Below, piece after piece: positions 32,899-44,615 of a stretch of DNA of 64,000 bases. Within the stretch, counting starts at the first letter, position 1. Every line of letters starts with the position of its first letter. Both the position numbers and the translations under genes were made by a program. The stretch is from positions 1,054,001 through 1,118,000 of the forward strand of contig CP085832.1 of assembly GCA_020809705.1 (NCBI GenBank), read 5' to 3'. This stretch comes from Calonectria ilicicola (taxonomy: Eukaryota > Ascomycota > Sordariomycetes > Hypocreales > Nectriaceae). A model generated the notes under the pieces. It was not told the origin of the DNA, made no database searches, and saw only the letters and a list, made by a program, of their open reading frames with translations.

Positions 32899-35133
32899 CT
32901 AAAGCTGTCTCCAGCCAGCGATTCTAGCATTTTCATCTCCTAGATCCTCGAGGTATTTCTTAACCTTGCCCACGATTCCCTTGGTATCCAATCCAAATCT
33001 CTCATAGTTGCTAGGATTAGAGGCTGAGTAGCCAAATCCTTTCATGCCAATGCTGGCTGTGACATATCTTGCCCAAGTCGTAGCAATGTACTCTTCTACA
33101 CTAACAATTGGAGTCCCGTCCCGCGGGAAGACACTGTCACGGTAGGACTTGTCTTGCTGATCAAAGTGCTCGAAGCTGGGACAGCTCACGACCCGAGTTG
33201 CAATACCCTCAACAGTAAGCGCCTCGGCTGCGGCAACGGCATAGTGGAGATTAGTGCCGCAGCTAGCAAGAGTAAGCTTAGCATTGGGTTCACTCTTCAC
33301 CACATAGGCTCCCTTTGCAACACCGAGCCTACTAGTCAAAGGGACTGGCCCAACCGGATCTCTACCAAGAGATAGCAGGGTGGGGCCGGTTTTCTTTGAT
33401 AGCGCAAGAATCCATGCACCAATGGTTTCCTCGGCATCGCAGGGCCGGATGTAGGTCAGGTTTGGCATAGCACGGTAGAGCGAATCAATTTCAACGGCCT
33501 GATGCGTTGGGCCGTTTTGGCCTTCAGCAAAAGAGTCGTGGGTCGCAAAGTGGATCACTGGCAGGTGGCTGATCGCGCCCATGCGAACTCCTGGGGCAGC
33601 CTATGCAGAGGGATATTAGTGATGAATCATTGGATGGAGTGATTGGATGAAATACATACGTAGAGGTAGAAAATTAAAAATGTTGCCGTAATAGGCAAAA
33701 AGGTGCCTGGGTTGTAAGCGGCAAGACCGTTCGAGATGGCAGTCATGGCATGCTCTCGAATACCGTAACGGATGTATCGGCCAGCATAGCTGACTGTAGG
33801 ATGGAAGACATCTGAGTCTGTGTATGCCACCTTGTTGGAGTTGACCAAATCGGCGCCTCCACCACACAGGGCGGGGTGGACTTTCCAGATCTTTTCAATG
33901 AGCGCTCCATTGATATCGCGAGTCGCTTGACCCTTGAATTCGGTGCTATCAATGTCTTTCAGAATATTTAGCCACTCATCTCCGCTGTCGCCTTTGCGGG
34001 CTCGATCAAGGGATTTGGCCTCTTCGGGGTGAGCAGCACTGTATTTAGCCACAAGGCTGTTCCACTCTGCTTCTATGGATTCTCCATGGGTCTTGCGTTC
34101 TCTAAAATAGGACAGAGAAGCCTCCGGGATTGTATGAGTGACCGAAGGATCTTGACCTGCAAGTCGCTTCGACTCCTCAATACTCTCTTTGTCGAAAACA
34201 CCATGGTGGGCCTTGAATGTACCAGCCACTTTGGTTCCCAGACCAATGACAGTGCGGATATTAATAAAAATAGGTTGCTTCTTGACAGTTTTCGCTAGAG
34301 TCAGGGAAGCTACGATTGCTTGAACATCATAGCATCCATCCAAGACATCAATGACGTGCCATCCGCAGGCTCGCATCTTCGTATTAACATCTTCGGTATT
34401 AATCCAGTCGAGCGGCCCGTCACATGTCACTTGATTGTTGTCGTAAAGGATCACCAAGTTGTCAAGCTCTAGGCTTCCAGCTAGGGAAATAGCTTCCAGA
34501 GCCACGCCTTCCATCAAGCATCCATCTCCCACCATGCAATAGATTCGGGATTGCACAATATCAAAGTCCGGGCGGTTGTATCGCGCGGCTAGGTTCTTGG
34601 ACGCAATGGCCAGTCCGACGGCATTTGCGACACCCTGTCCGAGGGGTCCAGTTGTAACCTCAACACCGGGGATTTCGATCTCGGGGTGGGAGTGGCAAAT
34701 GGTTGTGTATCCGTTCGTCTTCGCGCTTCCGTATCCCTTAAGCTCGTCCATGGTCCAATTCTCAAACCCAGTAAGATGGTTAAGAGCATACAAAAACATG
34801 GAGGTGTGACCTAAAAACAATTAGTCATTAGAATGAAATACTTCATTGGACGTTTGCGACGAGCTTACCATTGGACAGCACAAATCGGTCTCGGTCAAAC
34901 CAGTCTGGGTTGGTTGGGTTGTATCGCATCACATGCTTCCATAATGCAACTCCGATAGCAGCCATGCCAATAGCTGAGCCACCATGGCCACCACCATTTT
35001 GATGGCACAAATCAAAAACTAGGTTGCGGAGTGCAAGGACGGCATGGTCATCCGCGTCGAGGTTCTGGCCCTTGGCTTTGCCAGGGTGGCTCGCAGCACC
35101 ATTGGATTGAGAGGTAGCAGCTGAAGGCATCAT
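32899..35133 (-). CDS. dihydroxyacetone synthase-like transketolase
   Basis: Exons 35133-34869, 34810-33660 and 33600-32899 give 705 residues, the usual transketolase length. Such enzymes move two-carbon units with thiamine diphosphate; dihydroxyacetone synthase uses formaldehyde as acceptor. Marks are NGGGHGGSAIGMAAIGVALW at the N-terminus, the thiamine-binding GDGCLMEGV...LYDNNQVTCDG, the catalytic Glu in YIRYGIREHAMTAISNGLAA, and HDSFAEGQNGPTHQAVE in the second domain. The length of the middle domain and the HDSFAEGQNG block look closer to dihydroxyacetone synthases than to housekeeping transketolase. The C-terminus is GWRQL, not a canonical peroxisomal signal. It shares a 524-base divergent promoter with the dehydrogenase at 35658. 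Formaldehyde as substrate is inference. Confidence 0.82.
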
Positions 35134-35657
35134 GAAATCAGTACACTTGGGGCAATTGCATCAGGTAACATGGGGCGTGGCGATGCAGGCTTTGAATATT
35201 GTTTTATTATGTCTCCGCTGACGTCGCGACACAAGACTCCGTGTCTGTGCCGGAGTTCGATCAACCGATCTGCAGACCATGGTTTCCGACGCAACATGAT
35301 GCCAGTAGCTGGTGTTGGAGCACTCCCGGATGATTGTTGTTTTTGCAAAGGTGAATCCACGCTAGACATCTCCACGTTGGGGGATTGGAGGTGACCTTTT
35401 CCGCACCCCGCACTAAAGGGGGCTAATCCCGGGGTCTCGACTCGTTGGCGTCGGGGCGCAAAATCCGGGGTCAAGACACCATTGGCGCGGGATTGAGTAA
35501 GAAGGTCCGAACCGGGCTGATATTCCCTTGAAGTGGAAGAATGGGACTCTATCCTGCGAAGTTATTATGATGCCACAATTGAGGTGTCCCCTGCATTTTG
35601 AACCCTGGCATCTGTCTCCTTCTCCTGCGCATTCAAGACCAATTTAGCATCTTTACC
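35134..35657. promoter_or_regulatory. divergent promoter, transketolase-like and dehydrogenase genes
   Basis: 524 bases separate the two start codons, so both genes must be driven from here; co-regulation is an inference from layout. I see no unmistakable operator. A CT-rich pyrimidine tract lies close to the rightward start. Confidence 0.5.
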
Positions 35658-36683
35658 ATGTCTGCCCCACAGCCCGACCCCAACCGTTATCTTAAGCATT
35701 CTGTGCATGATCTCTTGTCTCTCAAGGGACGCACAGTTGTCATTACTGGAGGCGCTCGCGGTCTTGGCCTTGCATTTGCTCTTGCTGTGGCCGAGGTTGG
35801 CGGTAATGTTGCTGTTCTTGATGCCGCCGAGAAGCCGCATGAGCATTTCTATGAGATCCAGAAAAACTTTAATGTCAAGCTTGAATTTTACCGGTAAGCA
35901 ATTCCAAGAGCTACAAATAACTTGAAAAAACGCCTGCTAATGCGACGCCAATAGTACCGACGTGACCAAGTACGATTTACTCAAGGAGACATTCGACAAG
36001 GTCGTTGCTGACTTTGGACGAATTGATGGCCTGTATGTTCGCGAATTCCTTCAAAAGTCTGCCCATTTGCTAAATTATCACAGAATTACTGCTGCTGGCA
36101 TTTGTCCAGATGAGCCTTTCCTTGAGCGAAACCCCGAGTCCGTTGCACGATGCATGAATATCAATGTTTTGGGCACCTACTACGCCGCTCAATTGGCGGC
36201 TGCCCAGATGGATAAACAGGAGCCTACAGATTTTAACCCTCGAGGAGGCTCTATCGTTATGATTGCATCTATTGCTGCTTATGTTGCCAGCAAAGGACAG
36301 TTTACTAGCGATTACTGCGCCAGCAAGGGTGCCGTGGTGTCTCTCGCCAAAGCTCTCGGAGTGGAGCTTTGCGCCAAGGGCATTCGCGTAAATAGTATTT
36401 CTCCTGGGTTAGTAGTCTCTTTTTCATTTTCGAATTCTTTCCATGAGGACAAAAGCTAATTTGGGCGATACCTAGTTACATGGTGACGGATATGACTCTT
36501 GACCTGTGCAAGAAATTCCCACACTTGGGCGAGATTATGAACAATGAGCCGCCAATGCGGAGAATGGGAGACCGAACAGATCTCAAGGTTCCTGTTGTTT
36601 ATCTCTTATCCCAAGCCAGCGCGTACCACACTGGTGATGATATTTTGATTACTGGAGGTATCCACGCGGGTAGACTGCTGTAA
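35658..36683 (+). CDS. short-chain dehydrogenase/reductase (polyol/sorbose reductase-like)
   Basis: Exons 35658-35893, 35955-36032, 36084-36407 and 36476-36683 give 281 residues. It is a classical NAD(P)-dependent SDR: the dinucleotide loop TGGARGLG (residues 30-37), NVLG in the central strand (about 132-135), catalytic Ser167 in MIASIAAY, and Y182-x3-K186 in DYCASKGAVVSLAKALGVEL. The closing GDDILITGGIHAG matches mannitol, arabinitol and sorbose reductase-type SDRs. All introns are 51-68 bases. Being divergent from the transketolase-like gene, it may act on ketose or polyol products of that enzyme; this is inference. The C-terminus GRLL carries no targeting signal. Confidence 0.87.
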
Positions 36684-37418
36684 AGAAAACAACCAACGAA
36701 ATTGAAATATAGTAGCCAATAAAACACAATTTTAAAGGGCAATTAAACGAATATTCTACGTAACATCTGATTTCATGATAAAAAATAAAACTAGAAATTG
36801 GACTAGAACACGAGGCTCTGAAACAGTCCACGTGATGCTGAACGAGATCGCGATCTTGCACAAGCTGCACGATTATTCATTGACCAGGCGTGCTGCAAGA
36901 TTAGCGAATGCCGATTTGGCAGCGACATCGGAAGCGGTTTTCTTTCCTTACAGAAGCCATCGTCCTTGATCGGAGAGGGTTTTGTTGGAGTGCGCGACTA
37001 TTGGATCGCGAACACGCGGCGAGAACTCCTTGCTTGCGAGTCCTGCCACTCAACGGATTATGATGCATTGGCCCTAGAAGTTTGCTGCTGCGTGCATAAA
37101 CCCGCTAGAAACAGTGCAGCAGCACTAGACTAGGCAGTCCAGCCACCAATAGCACTCATGACAGCGGAAATACCAACGTGAATTATTTTAGTCATGCAGA
37201 GTGGCAATTTTCATCTAGTCACGATGCCTCGTCTCCCCAATTTCCCCGCATCTCGTTCCCCACAGCTTGGCCCCGGTCCTGGTACATACATAGCGCAGTG
37301 TGGAGTCAACGCCCAATCTTCAACCTTGAACCTCTCCCCACTCTCTCCGTCTCTCGACCAAACCGCCTTCTTGCGGTTCCCGTGCTGAGTCAGGACGATC
37401 AAATCGAATCGCCTCATC
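36684..37418. other. intergenic, promoter of the regulator gene
   Basis: 735 bases. The first 130 bases are AT-rich 3' flank of the dehydrogenase. A CT-rich block (37215-37400) precedes the ATG at 37419. No further gene seen. Confidence 0.4.
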
Positions 37419-40340
37419 ATGCCGTCGTCTGCGTCGGGCCAACCGCGGCGGAAGCATGTCACCACCGCCTGTGTGTCATGCCGCGAGAGCAAGGTCAAGG
37501 TGAGCGCCGCCCCTGATCGGCCTTCCCAGCGAGGACGTGCTGTCTAACTTTCGGCGCGTTCAGTGCGACGGCGTTGCGCCAACATGTGCGAATTGCAAAA
37601 ACAAAGGCAAGGAATGCCGCTACCAGGCTGGCGATGACAAGCGCAAGTATGAATCCCTTCATTGCTGCAGTCTTGCTCGTCTCAGGATTACTGACTCTCT
37701 TACCGCCAGGCTCTCTCTGCGTGTAGCTATCGAGCTTCTCTCAGGCAGGATCGAACAACTAGTCAAGTTTATTCATGAAAATTCACTTCACCCACCTTGT
37801 ATGCAAGAGGATGAACAGGCCGCTCTAGTCAAGGTGCTCGGCCACCTGAAACTCACTCACACATACGCCATCAAAGATGCTTTAGGCAAACCACCATCAA
37901 TCTCAAGTCATTCACCAAATACAGCATCTCCAGACAACAACCAGGCCAACACGGACTCACCAGCAACTCAGGATAAGAATGGAGAAGGCGCCAACGTGCA
38001 TCAACCAGGAGCCTCGGCTTCTGCCGCGGCGTGGGACAAGCTTGGCGAAGACTTGGTTCCTCCATTCAATGCAGACGCCATAGTTCCGTCGAAGGCCGTC
38101 CTAGAGTCAGAAGACACCCAGATTATTGGACAAAAGACCCCCGAAGATGCCATCACAGCAGTCGTGCCTCCCCCGAACTGGACATGGAGCAATCCTGAGG
38201 ACCCAGGATTTAGTTTCCACCCGGCCTTCCCTGTCGACCCTGAAGCCATAGGGGAAATGCTGAGCTTCCCAACCACCGACTCTGGAACAGGAAGGGAGCT
38301 TATTAGACTCCCTACTGAGTCAATTCATCCTGACGAAGGAGCAAGCGATACTGAAAGTACAGAGGCGCTTGTCGATCAGCTTTCAGAGCGAATAGGATCA
38401 CTACAAATAGGACCAGATGGCCAGGTTCGCTACTATGGACCTACTTCAAACTTTAACCTGGTCGAAATGCCCGCCCCAGATAACTTGACTGTTCACCGCA
38501 CTATTCGAAACGATGGACAGGAGCATCTCGACCGTCTAGGAATGGGCAAGGCAGTACCGCCAGAGTTGGAAGAGCACCTAGTAAACCTCTACTTCACCTG
38601 GCAAGACCCGGCCTTCCATGTTGTCAATCGCTCCATGTTTGAATCTGCCAAGACCAGCTGGAAGGAAAACAATGAGGATACGCCTTATTACTCCGAAGCT
38701 CTCCACAATGCTATGTGAGTCTATACCCTATGATGTGACTGAAGGATGCGTCGCTAACATAAAGAAGATGCTGTCTCGGTGCCGCTTTTGAGTCAAGACA
38801 TCACCCGACCTTCGTAACATTTCCCAAATCTCTTTCAGACTTTTTCGCGGACAGAGCAAAGGCACTATTAGAGATTGAACTGGATTGTCCTTGTGTGGCA
38901 ACGGTGCAAGCCATGGTTGTGCTCTGCAGCCACGACATAGGATGCAAGAGAGATGCTCGCGGATGGCTCTACAGCGGTAAGTATTCTCCATTGTCAGAGG
39001 AATTAAACACTTACAATTGGCAGGCATGGCTATGCGATTGGCGTTTGACCTGGCCCTCCATGTGGATGTGAGCCGATATGTTGCTAAAAAGTCTCTCACT
39101 CAGGCCGAGGCCGACTTGAGACGGGACGTTTTCTGGGGCGCATACACAGTTGACCAGTAAGTCACATGTTGGCATTGTTTTTGTATTGCATTCCTAATGG
39201 GGCGTAGTATGTGGAGTTTCTACCTTGGACGCCCGTTCAGAATCAACATGGAGGATGTCACTGTTGAAAAGCCAAGAGGTGGAACGAATAGTGAGTGTGC
39301 TGGCCAGTGGATTCCCTACATCTCGCTTCGGTCATTTGAGGAACACACTCCACTACCCGACTATACGAACGAACTACATCGACAAAGGGTATTGTTGTGT
39401 GAAATCATGGCTCCACTAGGTTATGCCTTGTAAGTTCTCATTAAAACTTTACTAGATCATTCCCGCTAACCAGGCTCGTCTCTAGATACGGAAGCCTAAA
39501 AATACTCCCCGATTCCCTTCATACACTGAACGTTGTCACTGTGGAAGCTCTTCTCAATTGGCAAGCCAACTTGTTGCCAGAACTCCAAATTGATCTCGAC
39601 GACCGCGAGACCAAACGTCTTCCTCATGTTATTTTACTACAGTACGTTTTCCCTTCGTCTCAATCTCCGTTACGTCTTGGCGCTCATAATTTATTAGCAT
39701 GCAATATCACCAAAACATTATTCATGCACATCGGCCATGGATGTCTAGGACATATGCGCAGCCAAACCCACCAAAGGGCCCCGGCTCAACGCATGCACGC
39801 ATGATGTGTATTGAATCAGCATATGCCATTGCAAAGTTACTCCAGATTTACGAAATCCAATACTCTCTGCGTAGAATGAATATCCAGGGAGTCAGTATCG
39901 CCTGCTCGGCAGCATTGCTTCTAATCTTCGCAAACGTCACCAATTACAAGACTCACATAAATGCCGATGTCGGCATCCACCTCAGCGCATGCTTCAGGGC
40001 CCTGGATGAGTTTGGTTACTCCTGGGAGAGCTCAAAGCGAGCAAAGGATTTCCTCGTCTTGCTACAACGGCAGTGGGAGCTCCGGGGCAAGGCGGTGCGT
40101 CTTCGCCGAGCGTCACCAACAGATCCGCAAGACTATCAATCGTCAAGAAAACGAACACGGTCGTCGATCGACCAGAGCCAGTCAAAGGGACATGACAGCC
40201 AAGATATATCGCCTCAACAGCCACACCCTGCGTTTTCAAGTACGACTGGACCAGTAGACCTCGACATGGGAATCGACCTGGACTGGATCCTGGCTGGTGA
40301 CTCGTATCCGCTGCCACAAGCCCCGATAGGAAGTCTATGA
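37419..40340 (+). CDS. Zn(II)2Cys6 transcription factor with fungal_trans domain
   Basis: Eight exons: 37419-37499, 37564-37646, 37710-38714, 38768-38976, 39024-39156, 39208-39429, 39486-39641 and 39698-40340, giving 843 residues. The binuclear zinc cluster CVSCRESKVKCDGVAPTCANC plus KNKGKEC is split by the first intron, as in many fungal regulators. A basic linker and possible coiled coil follow (LSGRIEQLVKFIHE). The middle holds the fungal-specific transcription factor domain: NAICCLGAAFES, GWLYSGMAMRLAFDLALHVD, VFWGAYTVDHMWSFYLGRP. The C-terminus is acidic (LDMGIDLDWILAGD), a likely activation region. It lies next to the transketolase/dehydrogenase pair on the same strand as the dehydrogenase and may control them; this is inference from position. 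Confidence 0.88.
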
Positions 40341-40953
40341 ATGGGAATAAGGTCGACATGTTTTTATTAGGGTTCCGGAGGATTTTGATCTCAGGTGTCT
40401 TTTTGGGTGTTAAATGTATAATTGGAAGCACTGTTTAAATGTTTCGGGTTGTTTGGTTATGATGGACTGGGCTTTCTGTAATGACCGATATGGACTTTGC
40501 TTGTTTGGAGAGCGATGAGTGACAAATAGCGGTACTGATTCTTGAGCGTATTTTACTCTGCTTTTGGAGTGAGATGTAAAGGATTTATGACATCAATTAT
40601 TTTAGTCCCGACGTTGGTGGCATGAACTCTTGGGTGATGTTATTTTTAGCTTGGCGTCAGCAATCCCTCAACTTTTAGGGATCAAACCAATGCGACACAT
40701 TTAGCACAATGCGAAAATATTATATCTTCAAATTGAATATCCAATGCCGCTAGAAGAAGAAAAGAAGAAGAAAAAAAGAAAAAGAGTCGCCTTACGGAGC
40801 TTATGCCTGCTTAAACCTGACTGATCATAATCACGTCCCTGGCCCATACCCTAAACCGTTCCAAAAGTGCACCACCACCCTATGTGATATACAAAAAAGA
40901 AGAAGAGAAATCAGCAGTCCAAAACCAGGACCAAAAAGAAAAAAAGAAAACGC
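40341..40953. other. intergenic between converging genes
   Basis: About 610 bases. A purine-only A/G run (AAGAAGAAAAGAAGAAG and similar) occurs near 40752-40788, with another near 40898-40950. No gene seen. Confidence 0.4.
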
Positions 40954-42319
40954 CTAGAAGGTGGGCTCCCCGCGATACGCTCTCGAAACTGACCTGCGAC
41001 AGGCCTCGTGCTGCATGCGCTCGCCGTCCCACATGACGTACCCAATGCCCCTCAGGCCGTAGATGAACCTCATGGACGCCATCGCATGCGCCCCGAACCT
41101 GAAGCGCCCGCGCACCCGGTCGTAGTAGATCTTGCTCCACATCCTGCGCGGGTAGTCGTCCGTCTTGTCGTCGGAGTCGACTTGCCGCGCCAGCCTGTCC
41201 ATCTCCTCGACCCGCCACACGCCATGCGCCGCGTCGGGCCGCCGCGCCCGGTTGTAGGCTTCCAGGTCGTCCTCCAGGCAGCTCTGGCACAGCGTTTGCG
41301 CCTCGGCCACCGAGCGCTGCCACTCGTTATAGTCTGAGGCCTGGAGCAGGTGGTGTAAGCGCGTTAGCCCGAGCGAAAGCTGTTGGGCACCTTATTAGCC
41401 GTCTGTTTCCCCTCACCATATATGCCCAAAAAAGAAAAGAAACCAAGGCCTCGCTTACACAGCGCTGCTCCTCAAACAGCTGGCTCCTCTCCGTTAACCA
41501 ATCTGTCAGATTCTGCCCCCACTCGAAGCCGTTGACGACCACCTCACGACACGCTGGAGTCGCAGTCAAAATCGTCAGTACCACTAATTAAACCATCATG
41601 TTAAAAAAAATTGCTGCATCTTCCTAATAGAAGGCTGTTATGGGCCCTGTAGAGTGGGGAGGGGAGGGGAGGAGAGAGCACGCACCTCCAGTCAACCTCA
41701 TCTCGAGATGGTCGTAGACGCAGGCCAGCTGCTCATTGACCCACGGCGAATGGCGCCCAAAGAAGAGGGCCTTGTCCGATTCGCTGCACTTGTCCGCCTC
41801 ATCCTGGCCAAGGAACAGGTTCCCGTAGATGTGGAAGCGGTACATGGCCCGCGACACGCGGTACAGCTCCCCCGCAGAGAGCTGCTGCTGCGCGCTGTCC
41901 ATCGGGTCATCCCGGGACAGCCCGTACAGCTTGCGCAGCGACGCCTCGCAGTACTCACCCCGCAGCGCCGTCAAGGCATCGTCGAGCCGGCTGATGAACA
42001 GCGCCTGACCAAGACTGAGTCGCCCCGCGCCGCCGATCGCTTCAAACGGCTTGTCGTAGAATTCGTTGAGGAATCGCGCTGTGTCGATGCCGTGTTGCGA
42101 CCGAAACGCCCTTTGCGACGTGTAAGCGGCCACTGCGAGGTCCAGCAAGTCTTCGGGGAGCTGGCATCGCAAGAGGTCGAGAACGAGCGACGGGGTGTCG
42201 AGAAAGGCCGTGTAGAGGATGCGGTGGCTCAGCAGCACATTGGGTAGTTCCTGGACATTTCCTAGCATGCAAAGGATATCAGCGACCAGATGGAGGGGTA
42301 GCGACACGAGAGAGGCCAT
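40954..42319 (-). CDS. F-box-like protein, unknown target
   Basis: Exons 42319-41686, 41583-41459 and 41379-40954 give 394 residues. The start SLPLHLVADILCMLGNVQEL followed by SHRILYTAFLDTP is an F-box-like helical pair (LP..[LV]...IL..L...DL...L..CR type). The rest is an unannotated helical domain, with FRSQHGIDTARFLNEF, YRVSRAMYRFHIYGNLF and a last exon rich in charged residues. F-box-like fungal proteins act as substrate receptors in SCF ubiquitin ligases, but the target is unknown and the F-box match is weak. Both introns keep the frame. GC content is higher than in the flanks, especially in the last exon. Confidence 0.65.
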
Positions 42320-43004
42320 TGCACAAGTCGAAGAGCGTGTGTATTAGCTATCGAGAAATCTAGCGAAGCTGAGCCAGCTCCCCAGCGATATATACTCAGA
42401 TTACCCTATTAATAAAACAGCCAAGTAATGGCAAAGTACGGGGTATGGGGTGAGGTGCCAGGCCATCATGAGATGGCACGACTTGTCCTGGCCCATGCAC
42501 GTGAAGTAAACACTATTGACGTGGGTGGCCCAGAATGGTATCATTTCCCATCGCCTCATCATCTCCCCACGCCCGCGCCAGCCATTGGTGGGGAGACTTG
42601 TGAGACTTGTATGGCTTCATGACTTGCTTATTGGTTGTTGAGTCTATGCGATCGTCAAAAGACTAAAAAAAATGGCGGCACGGCCTCACACCGGCCAAGC
42701 TGATTCTATCCTGTCTAGTTGCGCCTATCTGTTGCTATTTGCTTTTTTATCAGTGTCTCGCAAAATGTAGTGGTCTATCCATCCCTGTCCATTTACCCAT
42801 ATCGTTTCTTCTGCTTCTCAATTCAACTGGTCAAAGTTAAAACATCAAAGACAGCAAAATTGACGGCTCATTTCATTGCCCAAGTGTCGGAACCCCTGCG
42901 TGGGCCTGTGTTTTGTGGCTCCAATAGGAACAATCCCGCGTCCTGCAACCCAACCCATCTCTGAGCTGCTGCAATGAAACGGATGCGTGCCGTTGTCAAA
43001 CATC
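42320..43004. other. intergenic between two leftward genes
   Basis: 685 bases, promoter of the F-box-like gene and 3' flank of the HAD gene. No supported frame or repeat. Confidence 0.4.
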
Positions 43005-43994
43005 TCAGACCGCAACCACGCTACCCGACTCCTCCTTCATGCAGGGCTCCTGCTCGACATCAACTGGAGGGATGCTAATTCCAAACTTCTCAAAGGGGAA
43101 ATCGACTAGGTTGAGGAGGTACTCGGCCCAGCCGTCGCCAATCTCACCAACCTGGTGTAGATCGATATCACCCGCCTCGCCGGTGCGGCCGGCAAGGACG
43201 TCATCCTCCCGACCAGTGTATTCCTTCTTGAGCATGGGGTGAGGACACCAAATGACGCGCATACCAGCACGGCGACCGGCTTCGACACCTGGAACAGAGT
43301 CCTCAAAGACAAGGCACTCCTCGGGGGTGATGGGGGCCTCTCCAGCGGGGAGGGAGTCATTGATAGTCTTGAGAGCAAGCAAAAAGATGTCGGGCAGAGG
43401 CTTGCCGCGGCCTGCCTGCAAGCGTTTGTCGTCGCCCATCACACGTCGGTTGGTGGGGAAGATGGAAAAAAGCTCCTGGAGGTGGTTGGTCTTGACCTGG
43501 AAGTTTCCGAAGTGGGAGCTCGTGGCGAGGGCAATATGGACGCGGTGAGGCTCACGGCCGCTGCCGTTGGCTTTGGCTTCGGTGGCAGCCGCACCCTCCT
43601 TGACATCCCAGTATCGAGTTCGGCCGAGGTGGCCAAGCAACTCGGGGACTCCAGGCAGCGGCTTCGTGTTAGGAAAGAGCTGCTTCTGCAGAGCCGTGTT
43701 CTGGGCTACATACTCTTCCTGGGTGATGGGTAGCTGAGCCCAGTCGTGGAAGAGCTTGTTGGCGGCGGGGCCCGGCCGGCCCTGGAGCTTGGCCTTGATG
43801 GACCAAGGGAGTGTTCCCTTGCCGTATTTCTCGAGGATCATGTTGACGCAAAGAGTGTAGATGTCTTCGGTATCGAGGAGGAGGCCGTCCATGTCAAAGA
43901 GACAGGCCCTAACGGGAGGGAAGCTGAATGGAGACTTGCGTCAGCATTGGATCGCGAAACGAGGGGAAACGACCTACTCAGTGCGTGGAGCCAT
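43005..43994 (-). CDS. HAD-superfamily phosphatase (pseudouridine-5'-phosphatase/DOG1-like)
   Basis: Exons 43994-43978 and 43923-43005 give 311 residues. The first exon encodes only MAPRT plus two bases; splicing gives MAPRTDFPPVRACLFDMDG. The catalytic motif is DMDGLLLDTED (nucleophile and acid Asp). The cap domain has ILEKYGKGTLPWSIKAKLQG. Motif II is HIALATSS, the motif III Lys is in AGRGKPLPDIFLLAL, and motif IV is CLVFEDSVPGVEAGRRAGMR. The cap and the GRPGPAA segment match the HDHD1/yeast YKL033W-A group that dephosphorylates pseudouridine 5'-phosphate or sugar phosphates. Substrate remains uncertain. It is a cytosolic soluble enzyme. Confidence 0.85.
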
Positions 43995-44615
43995 TGTGCG
44001 CTTGGAGAGAGGCGTTGTAATGATTAAAAGGACGGGAATAAAAGGTGACGATGAATTAGTGATGGTTTGGTGCGATTGAGAGTCCGAAATCTTGGGAAAC
44101 GGTGACGGAAAAGGTCCCGGCCAGCAGAACAAAGAAAAAGAAAGATAGGCTAGAAATCCGAACGTCGTGGGGAATGAGTCGGCGCGGGGTGTAACGTTGA
44201 CGAGCGCGGGGCACTGGCGCGATAAGATAGCGAGCAAGATAGTGAGATGGAGATGGTTGACAGTCCTGGCTCCTAATTGCACAATCCGTCTCACCGCTCA
44301 AATGGATTATTCGCTATCGCGTTACATTCAAGCTCTCGAGCACAAGCTGAAACCTTTTTTTCCGTCTGATTGAATCACTTATGCAGGCACAGAACTCTCA
44401 CACTGGCCACCATTGCTGGTGGTGGACGCCACAAAGTCTCCACCCTACCAATTAAAGAACTTGGACGACGAAGCGCGATATCAGCCATCAAAGAGTCGGT
44501 CACCAACCTAGGCGCATTCAAATTGAAAAGTTTTCGTAATCCTTACAGAAAATTCTAGCTAACCCATAATTAGTTGACTCTACAAAGCAGCTCTGCGATG
44601 CCTTCAAGTTGTGAA
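43995..44615. other. intergenic between two leftward genes
   Basis: 621 bases, promoter of the HAD gene and 3' flank of the 2EXR gene. Short opposing frames have no coding character. Confidence 0.4.

Noticed and set aside
41654..42247. 197-residue plus-strand frame over the F-box-like gene
   Set aside because: Antisense shadow in a GC-rich exon; the minus-strand reading splices into a coherent protein.
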